NCBI GenBank assembly: GCA_002751075.1
Contig: NAOQ01000174.1
Location: forward strand, 46,731-61,462
DNA: 14,732 nt
Direction of reading: 5' to 3'
Source: Ichthyophonus hoferi
Lineage: Eukaryota; Opisthokonta; Ichthyosporea; Ichthyophonida; Ichthyophonidae
Positions 1 to 10,261 of the stretch are shown piece after piece. Position numbers and translations under genes: made by a program. How positions within the stretch are numbered: position 1 is the first letter of the stretch; each line of letters starts with the position of its first letter. The notes beneath the pieces were generated by a model. The model was not told the DNA's origin and made no database searches. It was given only the letters and a program-made list of their open reading frames with translations.

Positions 1-1620
1 TTGCTGTGTATTATATTATATTATATTATACTCGAATATATCATATCATTACATTATAACGTAAGGTAGGGAGGTATATATGTACGTATGATAATATGAT
101 AGCACAATAGTATGAATGTATAGTAGTATGTATGCATGCATGTGTTTAATATATTTATTTATATATGTAAGTAAGATTGTACAAAGTAAAGTCTATATAT
201 ACATGTTATATGTAACATTATGAATTAAAGCACCATTTGATAGTGTTAATAGCAAAGCACAATCAGGATAGCAAGAAATAATAATAATATCATAAATAAA
301 TACAGACGTACGTACATACGTGCACATACCTGCATACATAAAAACAAACAAACATACAACAATGACAACAATGACAATAACATGTGTTAGTACATACTGG
401 CTTGGTTATGTAAAGAGAATAATTTAAAAAGACCTAGAGACTTTAGTATCATAATTATATAGAATATTTATAAACAATTAAATAGAAGCATATATGCAGA
501 GATCAATCGATAGATAGGTAAATAAACAAACAAATAACTAAATAAATACATAAACAAGTAAATAATAAATAACTAAACAAGTAAATAAACCATTTAAAAA
601 CAAGTAAATAAATAAATAAATAAAATGTTATATATATATAGATCTATAAATAGATAGTAATTATAAATAAATACATAAGCAAATAAGTAAATGAATCAAG
701 AAAAAACGAGATTAAAAAAAAAATGTATGAATAAAATCTATAAATGAAAATAACAATTACACAATTATAAAATAACGAAGCATTTACAGGTCATATAAAC
801 ATATATATGATAAATGTTCGATAGACAGGCAGACGGATTTGTATAGATAAACAGATAAACAGATTGATCGCCAGATTGATCGACAGATTGACAGATAGAT
901 ACCTAGAAATAAAGAATTGATACATACAAGATAAATGTATACTATGGTTTGAACATATATACAATGAAATTTACATAATCAAAGTATACATAATAGTAAA
1001 TATAAATAATATGCAATAAAAAATAAAAAATAAAATAATAAACATAAAATAGAACATATATAATGGAAAATAAACTCCCAATTATCCATTGTTTATGCTT
1101 TCACATAAGGATTAAACATGATTTAGTTTCTGTGACTCAATACAAGCGAAGAGGCATAATTATAAATTATTCCATTTGTTTAGAATCACTATTAGAATGG
1201 TAGTTCATTTTTGCGGACACAGACCAAGATTGTTATACTTAAAAGTTTTAGCTAGAATAATTAATTATAACTACATTGGTCTATATTGCATATGTAGCTA
1301 TATTAGATAGACTTTTTTACTCGTCACTCACAGTATGCCATATATATACTAATTAGCTCCCTAGAATCAGTCAATTGATCGTGAATATAGTTAGCTTGAT
1401 CTACATTATACAGTTCATGTATAGTTGTATTCAAGGAAATATAATATTATAACCTCACTAATTATGGGTTATAATGAATTGGGATTATTGGATAGTCATT
1501 GCATTTAAGTATTAATTAATTGGTCATCACTATAACTGTTTAAACTTAGGTGGTACATGTCGTATTCCTATAATATAATTAGTTGGTAATAATTATATAT
1601 ATATAAAAATATATGCATTT
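1..1620. repeat. AT-rich low-complexity region, no gene seen
   Basis: The first 1060 bases are almost entirely degenerate short repeats: TATAT runs near the start, TACATACG-like runs around 300-350, AAATAAATAA and AAACAAGT-type runs around 520-680, and a GATAGACAG/ACAGATTGATCG-type run around 820-900. From about 1060 to 1620 the sequence is less repetitive but still very AT-rich and broken by stops in all frames. I see no exon, RNA gene or transposon ends. If the candidate exon at 1645-1831 is real, this stretch would lie in its first intron. Confidence 0.7.
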
Positions 1621-1644
1621 ATATACATACCTATAGACACATAC

Positions 1645-1831
1645 TGTCAGATGTAGTATCGCTATCTATTGATATGTGACGTCTCTCTTCTCCTTCACTA
1701 GATTCTGTACCTGTAGTAATTGGGAAAGTTCTCAAAAAAATTCTTGATATATCCTTATCACTTGTGTAAGAAGAGAACTGTATCCACTGTTTCTTCTTTC
1801 TTGTGGATCCCAATTTGGCTGTAGTTGCCAT
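1645..1831 (-). CDS. Possible first coding exon of an unrecognised gene
   Basis: A minus-strand frame opens with ATG at 1831 and runs 66 codons to a TAG at 1631. The product begins MATTAKLGSTRKKKQW, has a basic patch (RKKK) near residues 11-14, and ends in an acidic, serine/threonine-rich tail around TESSEGEERR. The stretch is clearly less AT-rich than its surroundings, as the true exons of the neighbouring transporter are. A consensus donor (GTATGT) follows 1645 after 62 codons plus one base, so the exon may splice there before reaching the TAG; another GTATGT directly follows the TAG. An upstream ATG at 1894 in the same frame gives a 14-codon reading (MPVKRKDILAPFVP) closed by TGA at 1852-1850, so it could be an upstream ORF. 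I recognise no domain. It could also be a chance ORF or an internal exon. Confidence 0.35.
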
Positions 1832-1894
1832 GGTAGTCTTGCGTTTGAATCATGGGACAAAAGGAGCTAAAATATCCTTTCTTTTAACTGGCAT

Positions 1895-2723
1895 TATTAT
1901 TACTACTTGAAATGAACAAATCTTATGTAGTTGACTTTATTGTTCTACATTATGTAATCAGGATCAAGACCAAGTCTGTGATTGCTGGTTCAGGTCAATA
2001 CTAGTTGACCACGTAATAAGCAATTGAAATAAGTATATTGTCAAATAGGAACTCAACCTAACAGTTATCTAACATGTCAGTAATATATTGTCCAATGCAT
2101 ATTCATTGGATTATTGTGGATGCTATGCATCATGCATGTATCATCAACCACTATGTGTGACTAAATACCAATGTCCAACACTGCTTAAAACTATGGTAAA
2201 TTTACATTCTAGGCTGCACCAAACTTCCAGTCCTAACTAGCTACTATTAATGAGATCATGTAATTAATTAATTATCATTAATTAATGTTTAGCTCTTTAT
2301 TACCAACTGAAAGCTCATTCTCAGCACTTCTTAACATTGAGAAGTTCAATGGTATACAAACAATAAGTATTTTTGTTCAAGACATCATGAAGTATTCAAC
2401 CTAACAATTGTAGGTGCTAAAATAATTCTACACATATACAGATTATGTCTTTTCTATTTTATATCTTCACTTCTTATAGTCTGTTTAGTAATAGCGGATT
2501 TGAGTACATTTTCAGTATTAGAACTGGGTAAATAGCAATTCGTTTTCTATTATATACAGTATTCCACCAACACCTACCACTAGATAGGTGTATATTGCTG
2601 CTAAGATACAACATTACAAGAGGTACAAAATGTAAGACAGTGACCTAACCTATAGCCTAGCTTGATATTATACCTATAACCATAAATATTTGCTGGTAAT
2701 AATCACAATCTAATCCAGTATGC
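1895..2723. other. Spacer downstream of the zinc transporter gene
   Basis: AT-rich sequence without a convincing reading frame. Its right part must carry the 3' untranslated region of the minus-strand transporter. A canonical AATAAA on the minus strand lies at 2301-2296, about 420 bases past the stop codon, and another at 1941-1936; either could be the polyadenylation signal. TTAATTAATTA-type runs occur around 2260-2287. Nothing else is seen. Confidence 0.4.
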
Positions 2724-5700
2724 TTATTCATAAGCAGCAATTATCACCATAAAGCCCACCCCTATTGCAAAAGCAACCACCTGTATATGGATGGCAAGGA
2801 TTAGTTAGATTGCAAGGAAAGAATTAATATGGTTAGAATCATTAGTGTGATATTATCGATATTATTATTACCATTATTATTATTATTACTATTATTATGA
2901 CTATTACTATGGTTATTATTACTATTACTATTACTATTACTTATAATATACTGCAATTATACATCCTAATAATATATTAATACTAAATGTAAGTGCAAGA
3001 AAAGATGGAGAGGGAGAGGGAGAGGGAGAGGGGTGCATTATTTTACCTCTTTGATGGTTTGCACGAGAGTGTAGTCCTTTAATAATTCAGGTAGAACCTG
3101 TAGAATGAGACAGAAAGATGTAAGAACAGCATAAAAAGGAGGAAAAGAGAAGGAGAAGGCAGAATAGTGTATTAGAGAAATAAGAGGAGAGAGAGAAAGA
3201 GAGAGAGAGAGAAGCAAAAGCTATGCTTACCGCAGTTGTCGCAATGTAAATAAAACCACCAGCAGTTATTGGCAGAATCCATATGGTCGAATCAGCCATG
3301 TCCTTGGCTAATAGACCAAACACTGAGGGTGAAAAATGACAAGGAATAGAGATAGACGGTATGAGAGGATATAGTTAGAGAGGGAGGGAGGGAAGGAGCA
3401 GGGGTATAGAGAAAAGATATAAGGATTAGATAAAGTGTGTGCCCATCTATAAAGTGTATGTATATGCATGTTAATTTATAAAAACATAATAAGATTAAAT
3501 AAACAATAGCATAGTACGCTTTATTATATTATGTTGTATTTTCTTATACTGTAGTAAATTATATAACAACATACGTAGATCAGAATAACAAGATAAATGG
3601 TGCAGTCACAACTAGTTCTTAATAGGGTGTGGTTTAATTATAATTAGGGACACACTCAATTATCTGAATTATTACATTATTAAGTCATAGCTATGTCAGA
3701 TCATATGATGCCCATGATTTACCCCAGTTTGGTCCCACAAATTCCCGGGACTAATAATTACATCATTAGGGTAATTGTCATGACATATTGATGATGTAAG
3801 AAACAATATAGCATCCTATTATGGCAAATATTATATCACAGTTTAACTTTTTTTAAATGGTGCTCTCAAACTATAAACATGAACCATAGTTGACACTACA
3901 GGAATGTTTATATAATTAAAACCAAATAAAAGACAATAAGAGAGGGTAGGGTGGGGTGGGGTCATTACCTGTACCAACAAGAGCACCAATGGCTGTAGAG
4001 AGTTGTGCAATCATTGCCTAATCAAGGATTTTATAATCAAGAGTTATTAGTAGAACAAAAATAGGTTGGACCATGTGTAATCTATTTGTTGCAATGATTC
4101 CTTACTGACTTATTTAAATTAGAATGTAACATATATTCTATTTATTTATTATCTGCCATCAACCACGTAGTAGAAATTATCTATTAAACTTATATAATAA
4201 TGATGCAGATTGAGAATAATTCCTGTGTGGCTGAGACAGCTTCTAGGTTTGTTCACGCTACTATAGTCTGCCACCTAACATACATCCTTTTCAGGGTAAC
4301 AGCCTAAAATAAAGACAGGGTATGTTTATCCTGTAGTTTACCATTTCAACAATACATATGGCTGGTCATTGGCTAGCAATATTCTCCATAATAGAATATG
4401 ATTGGATGTTATGTCATAAAAACATAAATTTCCCAATGATAAAAAAGTAAAAACCCCCAAAAAGGAAATAAACTTGGCTCTAAATATAGCAGCCAATCAA
4501 TTTACTCACCCGATTTTTGGAGAAACCTGACTGGACTAAAATGGCAAAGTCACCAATCTCATGCGGAACCTGTTATAAAATTAAAAATTGTTAGTCTATA
4601 AAATCCCACAGTAATCTTATGAAAATTGATCTTTTTAGTATAGAATACCCTTATATATACTTGGACCCCATAATAATCTTCACTAAAATTCTTGCTTATA
4701 TCTAGACAGATTATATCAGTCAATCATTAATGCATGTTAAAAGAGAATTTTTTGAAATATATAATTAGATTTGATTGTACTATAATTAAACTCAGCTAGA
4801 AATATAAATGAATAATTATTGAGCGAGATACTTTAAATCATCAATTAAACAATCACTATCCTACCTCATGCATTAAGACAGCAACAGTGGTAGTCCAGCC
4901 TACACTGTCACTAACTAGGAAACTGGCACCAATGGCCAATCCATCGGTGAAATTATGGGAGAAATCTGCCATTAAATTAAGATAACCTGTCACCTAGTGG
5001 GCAATGAATTTATTAGTTAGTTAATTAGTAAGAGGTATATAATACATATGTTATAGTATAGTGTGTTTTGTTTTGTTTTGTTATAGTATAATATGATATT
5101 ATCTAGGGGTCTAAGACAAACATCTAGTGCACATAACAATAAATAACCGTAGTAAGAAGTAAACCTGCTATATATGGTAATAGGCAATATCTAACTCAAT
5201 CCAATCCTGTAGACATAATATCAAGAAGAAAGACTATCAATAGAAACACATCCTATCTTACCCTACCCTACCCTATCACATCATACTATATACTACCCTA
5301 CCTTACCTTGATGTGATGCTCCTCTTTCTCTACTGCATTACCTTCCTTCTTCTCTCCCTCCTTACTGTCAACAGCGCCCTTTTCTTTCTTTTCCTTGTCA
5401 ACTACAAGGTTATCTAGTATAATAATAAATGGTATTAGTCTATAAATAACATGGAAAGGTAAATGTATAAGTCCTTTGCACTAATTTGTAGTTTAAAAGC
5501 AAGGCTATACCTTTATTGCATCGCTAAAAAGTAAGGTCAAATTTAGATTGAACGTAAAAAAAATCTTGATGACTTTTGATTGATAGATGTATATAGTTAA
5601 TAACTATTACTAGGAGGGCAAGGCAGAAAATAATATATATGATTTTTCACCAATTTTAATTGGTATTAGCGATATTAAAGCTTGATATTGTCTGGTCAAC

Positions 5701-8633
5701 ATTACCATAAATTAAAAAAATAATAACCAATAAAAAGAAAAGCTTAAAATTTAATTAGGCATAGATATAAATATAACTGACCTATCGCTGCCGTCCGCAA
5801 TCAGCAAATAAAATATATTACTAAAATACAACTACCCAATCTGTTCTCTCTCAAAAATCAAACATCAATCACAAAGGCACACCACTTACTCTCTATTGGC
5901 TGGCTTTTGCCATGGGAATGTGAATGACCATGTCCCTCTCCGTCCCCCCCACTATAGCACCTCATGGCTTTTTCTAGTAGGAAGAAGATCATAAGCCCGG
6001 TCATTACCCACAGACCAATGACCGTAGACTGTGCCATTAATATAGAGGGATTAAATTGTATGTCAATAATAATATAATCCAATATAACCATATGGCTGGA
6101 TCTGTTAAATATAATCCAGTATATCATATTATATTACACTATATTCCATTATATTATACTATATTACTCTACATTGCATAGGCACATACATACAGTACAA
6201 TAGTTAGTACATAGAAGGAAATAGGCGTGGTTGCCAGCCATCTCTCTACCATTTATAACTAATAGATATAGATATTGGGCACTGGCCTGATGCTTGCTGG
6301 AGAGAATATACCCCACATATAAATATAATGTGACATATATCTATGTATACGTTGTACTATGCTCTACAATAACATACAATAACGTACAACATACATACAC
6401 CTACATGACTATGGTCGTGTACATCACTATGACTATGACTGTGAGCGCCATCACCCTGATAGTTGGTTGGAGGTTGTTAGTATAATAATCTTACAGTATA
6501 GTACAATGATGTTATTGTATAGTAAAATAGTGTTATTGTATAATAAGATAATGTTACAATAAAGTAAAATATTGGTATAGTATAGCATAATGGGGCTATA
6601 GTATAATATAATAGCGTAATATTACATAATGATATGATATAATATAATACACCACAATACAATACAACACACTGTACCCATTCTACATACATGTGTATGG
6701 GGGTCTAAAGCATGAGGTAACAGATGAAGGAACACATCCCCTAGCAGGCCACCAGCAGCAAAGGCCAGTAGCGTGTTCAACAACCTAAAAGGAGTGAAGG
6801 GAAGAGTAGGGTAAGGTAAAGCAGGGTAGGATAGGATGGGGTTGGGTAGGGTAGGGTGAGTTTATGGTTATAATGTATCAACCTTGGTGTAGTAGTTGTG
6901 TTATGTACTTGCTTTTAAGTAGATATATATATGCATATGCTTATATACGTGCATACATACATAATATATGCACACACCTATATATGCCATACATTACATA
7001 CACACATACATCTCCCCCTCCCTCCTTCCCCCTCCCTACCTACACATGCCTTACCTATGATCAGAATCAGCCTCAGTACCAATAGGAATAAAGGGTAAAA
7101 TAAGCACTGGGGCAGCACAAACCACAAGGGTTGCACCAATGGCTGTGAGCCATACATTGTTCCGTTCTTCACTGTAATTAGACAGAAGTCAGTCACACTT
7201 TTTCACGTTGCATTTATTTCTATAATATACTGTATTGTATCATATGATAGTATATATACATCAACCCAATCACTTCTTCTACCCCCAGTCTAATCTACAT
7301 TCCATTACTATCTAATCTAATCTACTTGAATAAACCTGATATAAACATTATATTATAGAAACATGTATAAATAGAAAACTATAGGATGAAAAAAAGCTAT
7401 GTTAATACATACATAAATATGTATATATGCTCATAAAGTATAAAGAAAAACATAACACAAATCATTTTCACATAACACTAGAGAAAATATGATGTAATAT
7501 ACTTCATAGGTTCCTTATGTTTTTCTTTGTACAGTACAAAGACAATGGGACAGTAATAAAAATTATTCTGTTATGTTTATATTGGTCGAATTATATTAGA
7601 TAATATGAAGGCATGCAACAGCAAAGCAATCTGAAGGATACTAGTGTAATATAATTTAATGTAATGCAATATAATATAATACAATACAATACAACACGGA
7701 CCACCTAGGTTTCATGTAGAAACATCACACACACCTACGTATTGACATAATTATTCCTAATATATATATATATATATATCATTGCATAATAAATAAACTT
7801 ATTCCTGGCATCAGTAACACAGCCCCATCCGTTTCTCTCTCTCTTCCGCATACCAACCTTTTTGTAGCCTTGCTAGTCTGCCTGTTTGTGTGCACATGTC
7901 CATGTCCTTCTCCCTCTCCATGAGTATGTCCATGTCCATGTCCAGCTCCCTCTCCATGTGTATGTCCATGTCCTTCTCCCTCTCCATGTGTATGCACATG
8001 TCCATGTCCAGCTCCCTCTCCATGAGTATGTCCATGTCCATGTCCTTCTCCCTCTCCATGTGTATGTACATGTCCGTGTCCAGCTCCTTCTCCATGTGTA
8101 TGTCCATGTCCATGTCCCGCTCCCTCTCCATGTGTGTGTCCATGATGACTATCATGATCATACATATAACTCTCTCCCACCAACAAATCTTCCTCTTCTA
8201 CGCTATCAGGCCTAGAGTACAAATGGCGATGGTCTTCATGATGGTCGTCATGGTTGTTAAGACCTGCGTGAGAATGGCTATGTTCCTGTGCTTGTAGTTG
8301 CCTGTAACCGAGAAATATTAGCGGGAAGGTATGTGTTTAATGCTAAGTAATGCTCTATGAAGGTCTCGGTAACTATATCTAAATGGATGTACTGTTGGGC
8401 CTATGTGGATTTTGTTCAATGTTTATATGTATCTTAATGTGCAATGGTATGTCTATTGATAGTAGAAGTGAATAATACAATGGGTAGTAGGTTGCAATAC
8501 AATCTCTATACTATACTAATATCCTTATACAATAAACAATGAATGCAATTAAAGGTACATAAAACTCCACTTACACAACACAAACCAAAGCTGTAACGAC
8601 AAACAGCCATGGACTTAAACGACCCATCTTCAT
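2724..8633 (-). CDS. slc39a7: ZIP7/KE4-type zinc transporter (SLC39A7 family), 12 exons, complete
   Basis: Twelve exons join in frame to 465 codons plus TAA; human ZIP7 has about 469. Family role: zinc export from ER/Golgi to cytosol. Residues 1-20 ([20 protein letters not shown]) form a signal peptide. Residues 20-165 are histidine-rich, with HGHTHGEG repeats. Membrane segments follow at about 175-195, 208-233 ([16 protein letters not shown]) and 239-258, then a second histidine stretch (HGHSHSHG, about 271-278) and a charged lysine/glutamate loop at 285-320. The metal-site helices carry HNFTDG at 333-338 and [10 protein letters not shown] at 362-371, both family hallmarks. The last helices include TAGGFIYIA and [16 protein letters not shown]. 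The sequence of blocks and the C-terminal end match ZIP7 rather than the plasma-membrane LIV-1 members. The ATG at 8633 has A at -3, and another ATG follows two codons later. No breaks are seen. The minus-strand AATAAA at 2301 may end the transcript. Confidence 0.93.
2842..2945. repeat. ATT/ACT trinucleotide microsatellite in intron 11
   Basis: Imperfect runs of ATT with ACT interruptions (TTATTATTACTATTATTATG and similar) fill about 100 bases between the last two exons of the transporter gene. No coding role is expected. Confidence 0.8.
3005..3215. repeat. Purine-rich GA tracts flanking exon 11
   Basis: A GGGAGA run at about 3008-3031 lies just past the donor of exon 11 in intron 11, and a longer AGGAGAAGG/GAGAGAGA tract at about 3133-3214 fills most of the 133-bp intron 10. 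Read on the minus (transcribed) strand these are pyrimidine-rich (CT) tracts. The intron 10 tract leads up to the acceptor of exon 11 and may serve as its polypyrimidine tract, though it is longer than usual. Confidence 0.65.
6480..6680. repeat. TATAGTATAATA-type degenerate repeat in intron 4
   Basis: About 200 bases of imperfect repeats of the kind ATAGTATAATATAATAG, next to the donor of exon 4. Open frames that cross it on both strands are low-complexity and not supported as genes. Confidence 0.6.
6795..6858. repeat. GGGTA-like repeat in intron 3
   Basis: An imperfect pentamer run (GGGTAGGGTAGGGT and variants such as GGTAAGG and GGATAGG) lies within intron 3, close to the acceptor of exon 4. 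It resembles telomere-like sequence only loosely, is short and internal to a gene, and is best read as a microsatellite. Read on the transcribed strand it is TACCC, again pyrimidine-rich before an acceptor. Confidence 0.6.
7760..7779. repeat. (TA)n dinucleotide run in intron 2
   Basis: A perfect TA run of about 19 bases lies some 80 bases past the donor of exon 2. A simple microsatellite. Confidence 0.85.
7884..8144 (-). repeat. slc39a7: 36-bp coding minisatellite encoding [12 protein letters not shown] units
   Basis: Seven and a quarter tandem units of 36 bp lie inside exon 2 of the transporter gene. Each encodes a 12-residue unit of the type [12 protein letters not shown], varying mainly as [12 protein letters not shown]; one unit is six bases shorter. 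Because the unit length is divisible by three, the other frames across the array also stay open, which produces spurious ORFs on both strands. The histidines are expected to bind zinc, and in ZIP7 this segment is thought to face the ER/Golgi lumen. The tandem structure suggests that copy number can change by slippage or unequal exchange. Confidence 0.9.
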
Positions 8634-9143
8634 GGTTGAAGGTTTAATTTTCTAAGCTATTCCAGTACTACACCACACCACCACTATGGTATAGTAAATA
8701 GATCGTAGTTGCCAGGGCGTGTTAATTATCATAAAAAAATTTAGGATCGCATATTAATCGCATTTTTATCCTGGACTATTAAGCAGTAATTGGTTCTTTA
8801 TTTATAGTACCTGGGAAGAATCCCAGGGATAATACATGCAGTTTAGTTATCATTCTTTCAATTCATTGGTTATTTAGTTTATTGGTGAAAGAGTAGCCAA
8901 TAGAATTGTTGTTGTTTCCTAGAAATTCCTTTCCTATTACAGTAGATTGATTATATAATTCATCTACTGGCAGCCAAATAACTATTTAATGTTAGGATAT
9001 TATATTATAGAATATTATTAGTTGAATCCGTTGTATTTCTTCTGATAGTAGCAATAATTTAACTATATACACACAATCATATTTTTTTCCAGTTGCTACA
9101 TATACCGCACATTGCCAGGTAAGAAGCTAAAGGCATCTATATC
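8634..9143 (-). promoter_or_regulatory. Upstream region of the transporter with a CCAAT cluster
   Basis: This 510-base stretch separates the transporter start from the LTR element and probably holds its promoter. Four CCAAT pentamers occur within 113 bases: three on the minus strand (8793-8789, 8869-8865 and 8885-8881) and one on the plus strand (8897-8901), that is 156 to 268 bases upstream of the ATG. Such clusters fit NF-Y binding, but in AT-rich DNA some are expected by chance. A six-base hairpin arm pair (CCTGGG/CCCAGG) sits at 8810-8827. No TATA box or transcription start is assigned. Confidence 0.3.
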
Positions 9144-9659
9144 CGTTGTAGCAATCTGTGGTAGTTCTAATGACTTGCCTCCAGGCTTCGGGGTCGCCAA
9201 TTGGGTATTGTATAATAAGACTATATATATTATAATATTGTTTAACAAATAATAAATGAATGCAAAAATTTGCGTGTCACAATTGTATATTTGCCCATAT
9301 CGTCTGTTGGTTACGGCTATACTTAGCATAAAGCACCATATCTCGTCTGATCTAGAAAGTTAAACTGCTGTAGGTGTGGTTAGTACTGTTGGGGACTACA
9401 CGGGAATACCACGTGCTTTAATCTTTTGTTGCTACATATACAAATATATGGTGTTTAACCCGACAGTGTGCGGATGGATGATCAACTTTGACAACATAAA
9501 TAAAACATGTATTGTACATATATACAGGCATGCGGGGTTGCCCGGGTGTACTAGAATCTTATAAGAACATTATTCTATCAATTACTATTGGACCAATCAT
9601 TTCACAATCCGCCTATAAGAACTTCGGTCGAACCATTCGGAGTTAACGGCCTTGCAACA
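9144..9659 (-). repeat. 3' LTR of the copia-like fossil
   Basis: This LTR is about 516 bases long. It aligns with the 5' copy in three blocks: the TGTTGCAAG...GTTAACTCC start, a middle block around 9523-9550 (plus strand ACAGGC...GGGGTTGCC), and about 150 bases at the end (9150-9296). Between the blocks the copies differ in length. The preceding polypurine tract identifies it as the 3' LTR. Confidence 0.7.
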
Positions 9660-10221
9660 CTCCCATTGGCTAAAACGTTGGAGAGACCTAAGAGAAAAAG
9701 AAAGACTGTTAACTCAGCAATGCGGCCGTACTAGTTTTTCCTGGATGTTTAGGGCTCTGGTAATGGAGTCCCGTGAGCTCGGGACTTACACAGATACGGA
9801 TGTCTGTTGTTCTGCATCTATCATCTCTGTGCTAGACGTGTTTAGTAATGGTTGTCTCTGGTAGTCAATCGAGAGTTGTGCTTCCGTAACTTACGTATTC
9901 TCTGCTGTGTTAAAGTTTTGCCCAGTTGTACAGCCACCGAATTGGAGGCCTGTGTAGCTGGTAACTTCTTTTTGGAGGACGTCCGAGAAATTAAGGTGTG
10001 CAAAGAGAATGAAAAGTGGTGATGCCTGTGCTGTCAAATCCATTTTTCCCATGGATAAGAGAGGTAGAGCAAGAGGCTCACTGTACTGTAAGCACGAGAG
10101 GCTGACTGTTCTGTAGGGCTGGAGTCAGTTGTCCTGTGTGGAGAAGTGTGACACAGTTGAGGATTTTTTGTAATACATTGCATGGGTGGCTGTGCAACGT
10201 ATAGCACAGGTGTTGGAAAGA

Positions 10222-10260
10222 AACAGAATGGTGTAGTGGAAGCGTGTTGGGCCCATAACC
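10222..10260 (+). other. Copy of the 5' half of initiator tRNA-Met at the primer site
   Basis: On the plus strand these 39 bases align without gaps to nucleotides 1-39 of animal initiator tRNA-Met, recalled from memory: acceptor strand, D arm, anticodon stem and loop (GGGCCCATAACC). By eye 34 of 39 positions agree and every difference is a transition. The 3' half of the tRNA is absent; one base after the match the LTR begins. Copia is known to prime on exactly such a half-tRNA, cut in the anticodon region, but its established primer site is only about 15 bases. Here the similarity covers the entire half-tRNA. CC at 32-33 of the anticodon loop fits animals or plants rather than fungi. This is not a functional tRNA gene. 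Confidence 0.7.
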
Positions 10261-10261
10261 T

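Larger units (their letters stand above)
2724..8633 (-). other. slc39a7: Exon map of the zinc transporter gene
   Basis: Exons, high to low coordinate: 8633-8575, 8301-7858, 7171-7055, 6784-6691, 6028-5890, 5413-5307, 4993-4865, 4569-4510, 4017-3969, 3322-3231, 3097-3047, 2780-2724 (stop codon 2726-2724). Lengths are 59, 444, 117, 94, 139, 107, 129, 60, 49, 92, 51 and 57, totalling 1398 nt, divisible by three. All eleven introns are GT-AG, 133 to 686 bp. Most donors are GTAAGN, GTATGT or GTGAGT; intron 2 uses GTTGGT. Codon phases agree across every junction, which is the main support for the boundaries, together with continuity against the remembered ZIP7 protein. Introns hold the local microsatellites listed separately. 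Confidence 0.88.

Noticed and set aside
1850-1852. In-frame TGA as selenocysteine codon
   Set aside because: No selenoprotein motif is seen around it and a SECIS element could not be recognised; an upstream ORF is simpler.
6795-6858. Interstitial telomere repeat
   Set aside because: The GGGTA-like units are irregular pentamers, short and inside an intron; they do not form a regular TTAGGG array.
7884-8144. CRISPR array
   Set aside because: The units are directly adjacent with no spacers, lie in a coding exon and encode a histidine repeat.
7811-8297. Other open frames across the histidine repeat on both strands
   Set aside because: They are by-products of a 36-bp repeat whose length is a multiple of three; the ZIP7 frame explains the region.
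9200-9220. LTR boundary at the TTGGCGACC-like motif
   Set aside because: It first looked like a gypsy-type primer site, but similarity between the two copies continues past it to the copia-type site, so the motif lies inside the LTR.
10222-10260. Initiator tRNA-Met gene
   Set aside because: Only the 5' half is present; the T arm and 3' acceptor strand are missing and an LTR follows directly.
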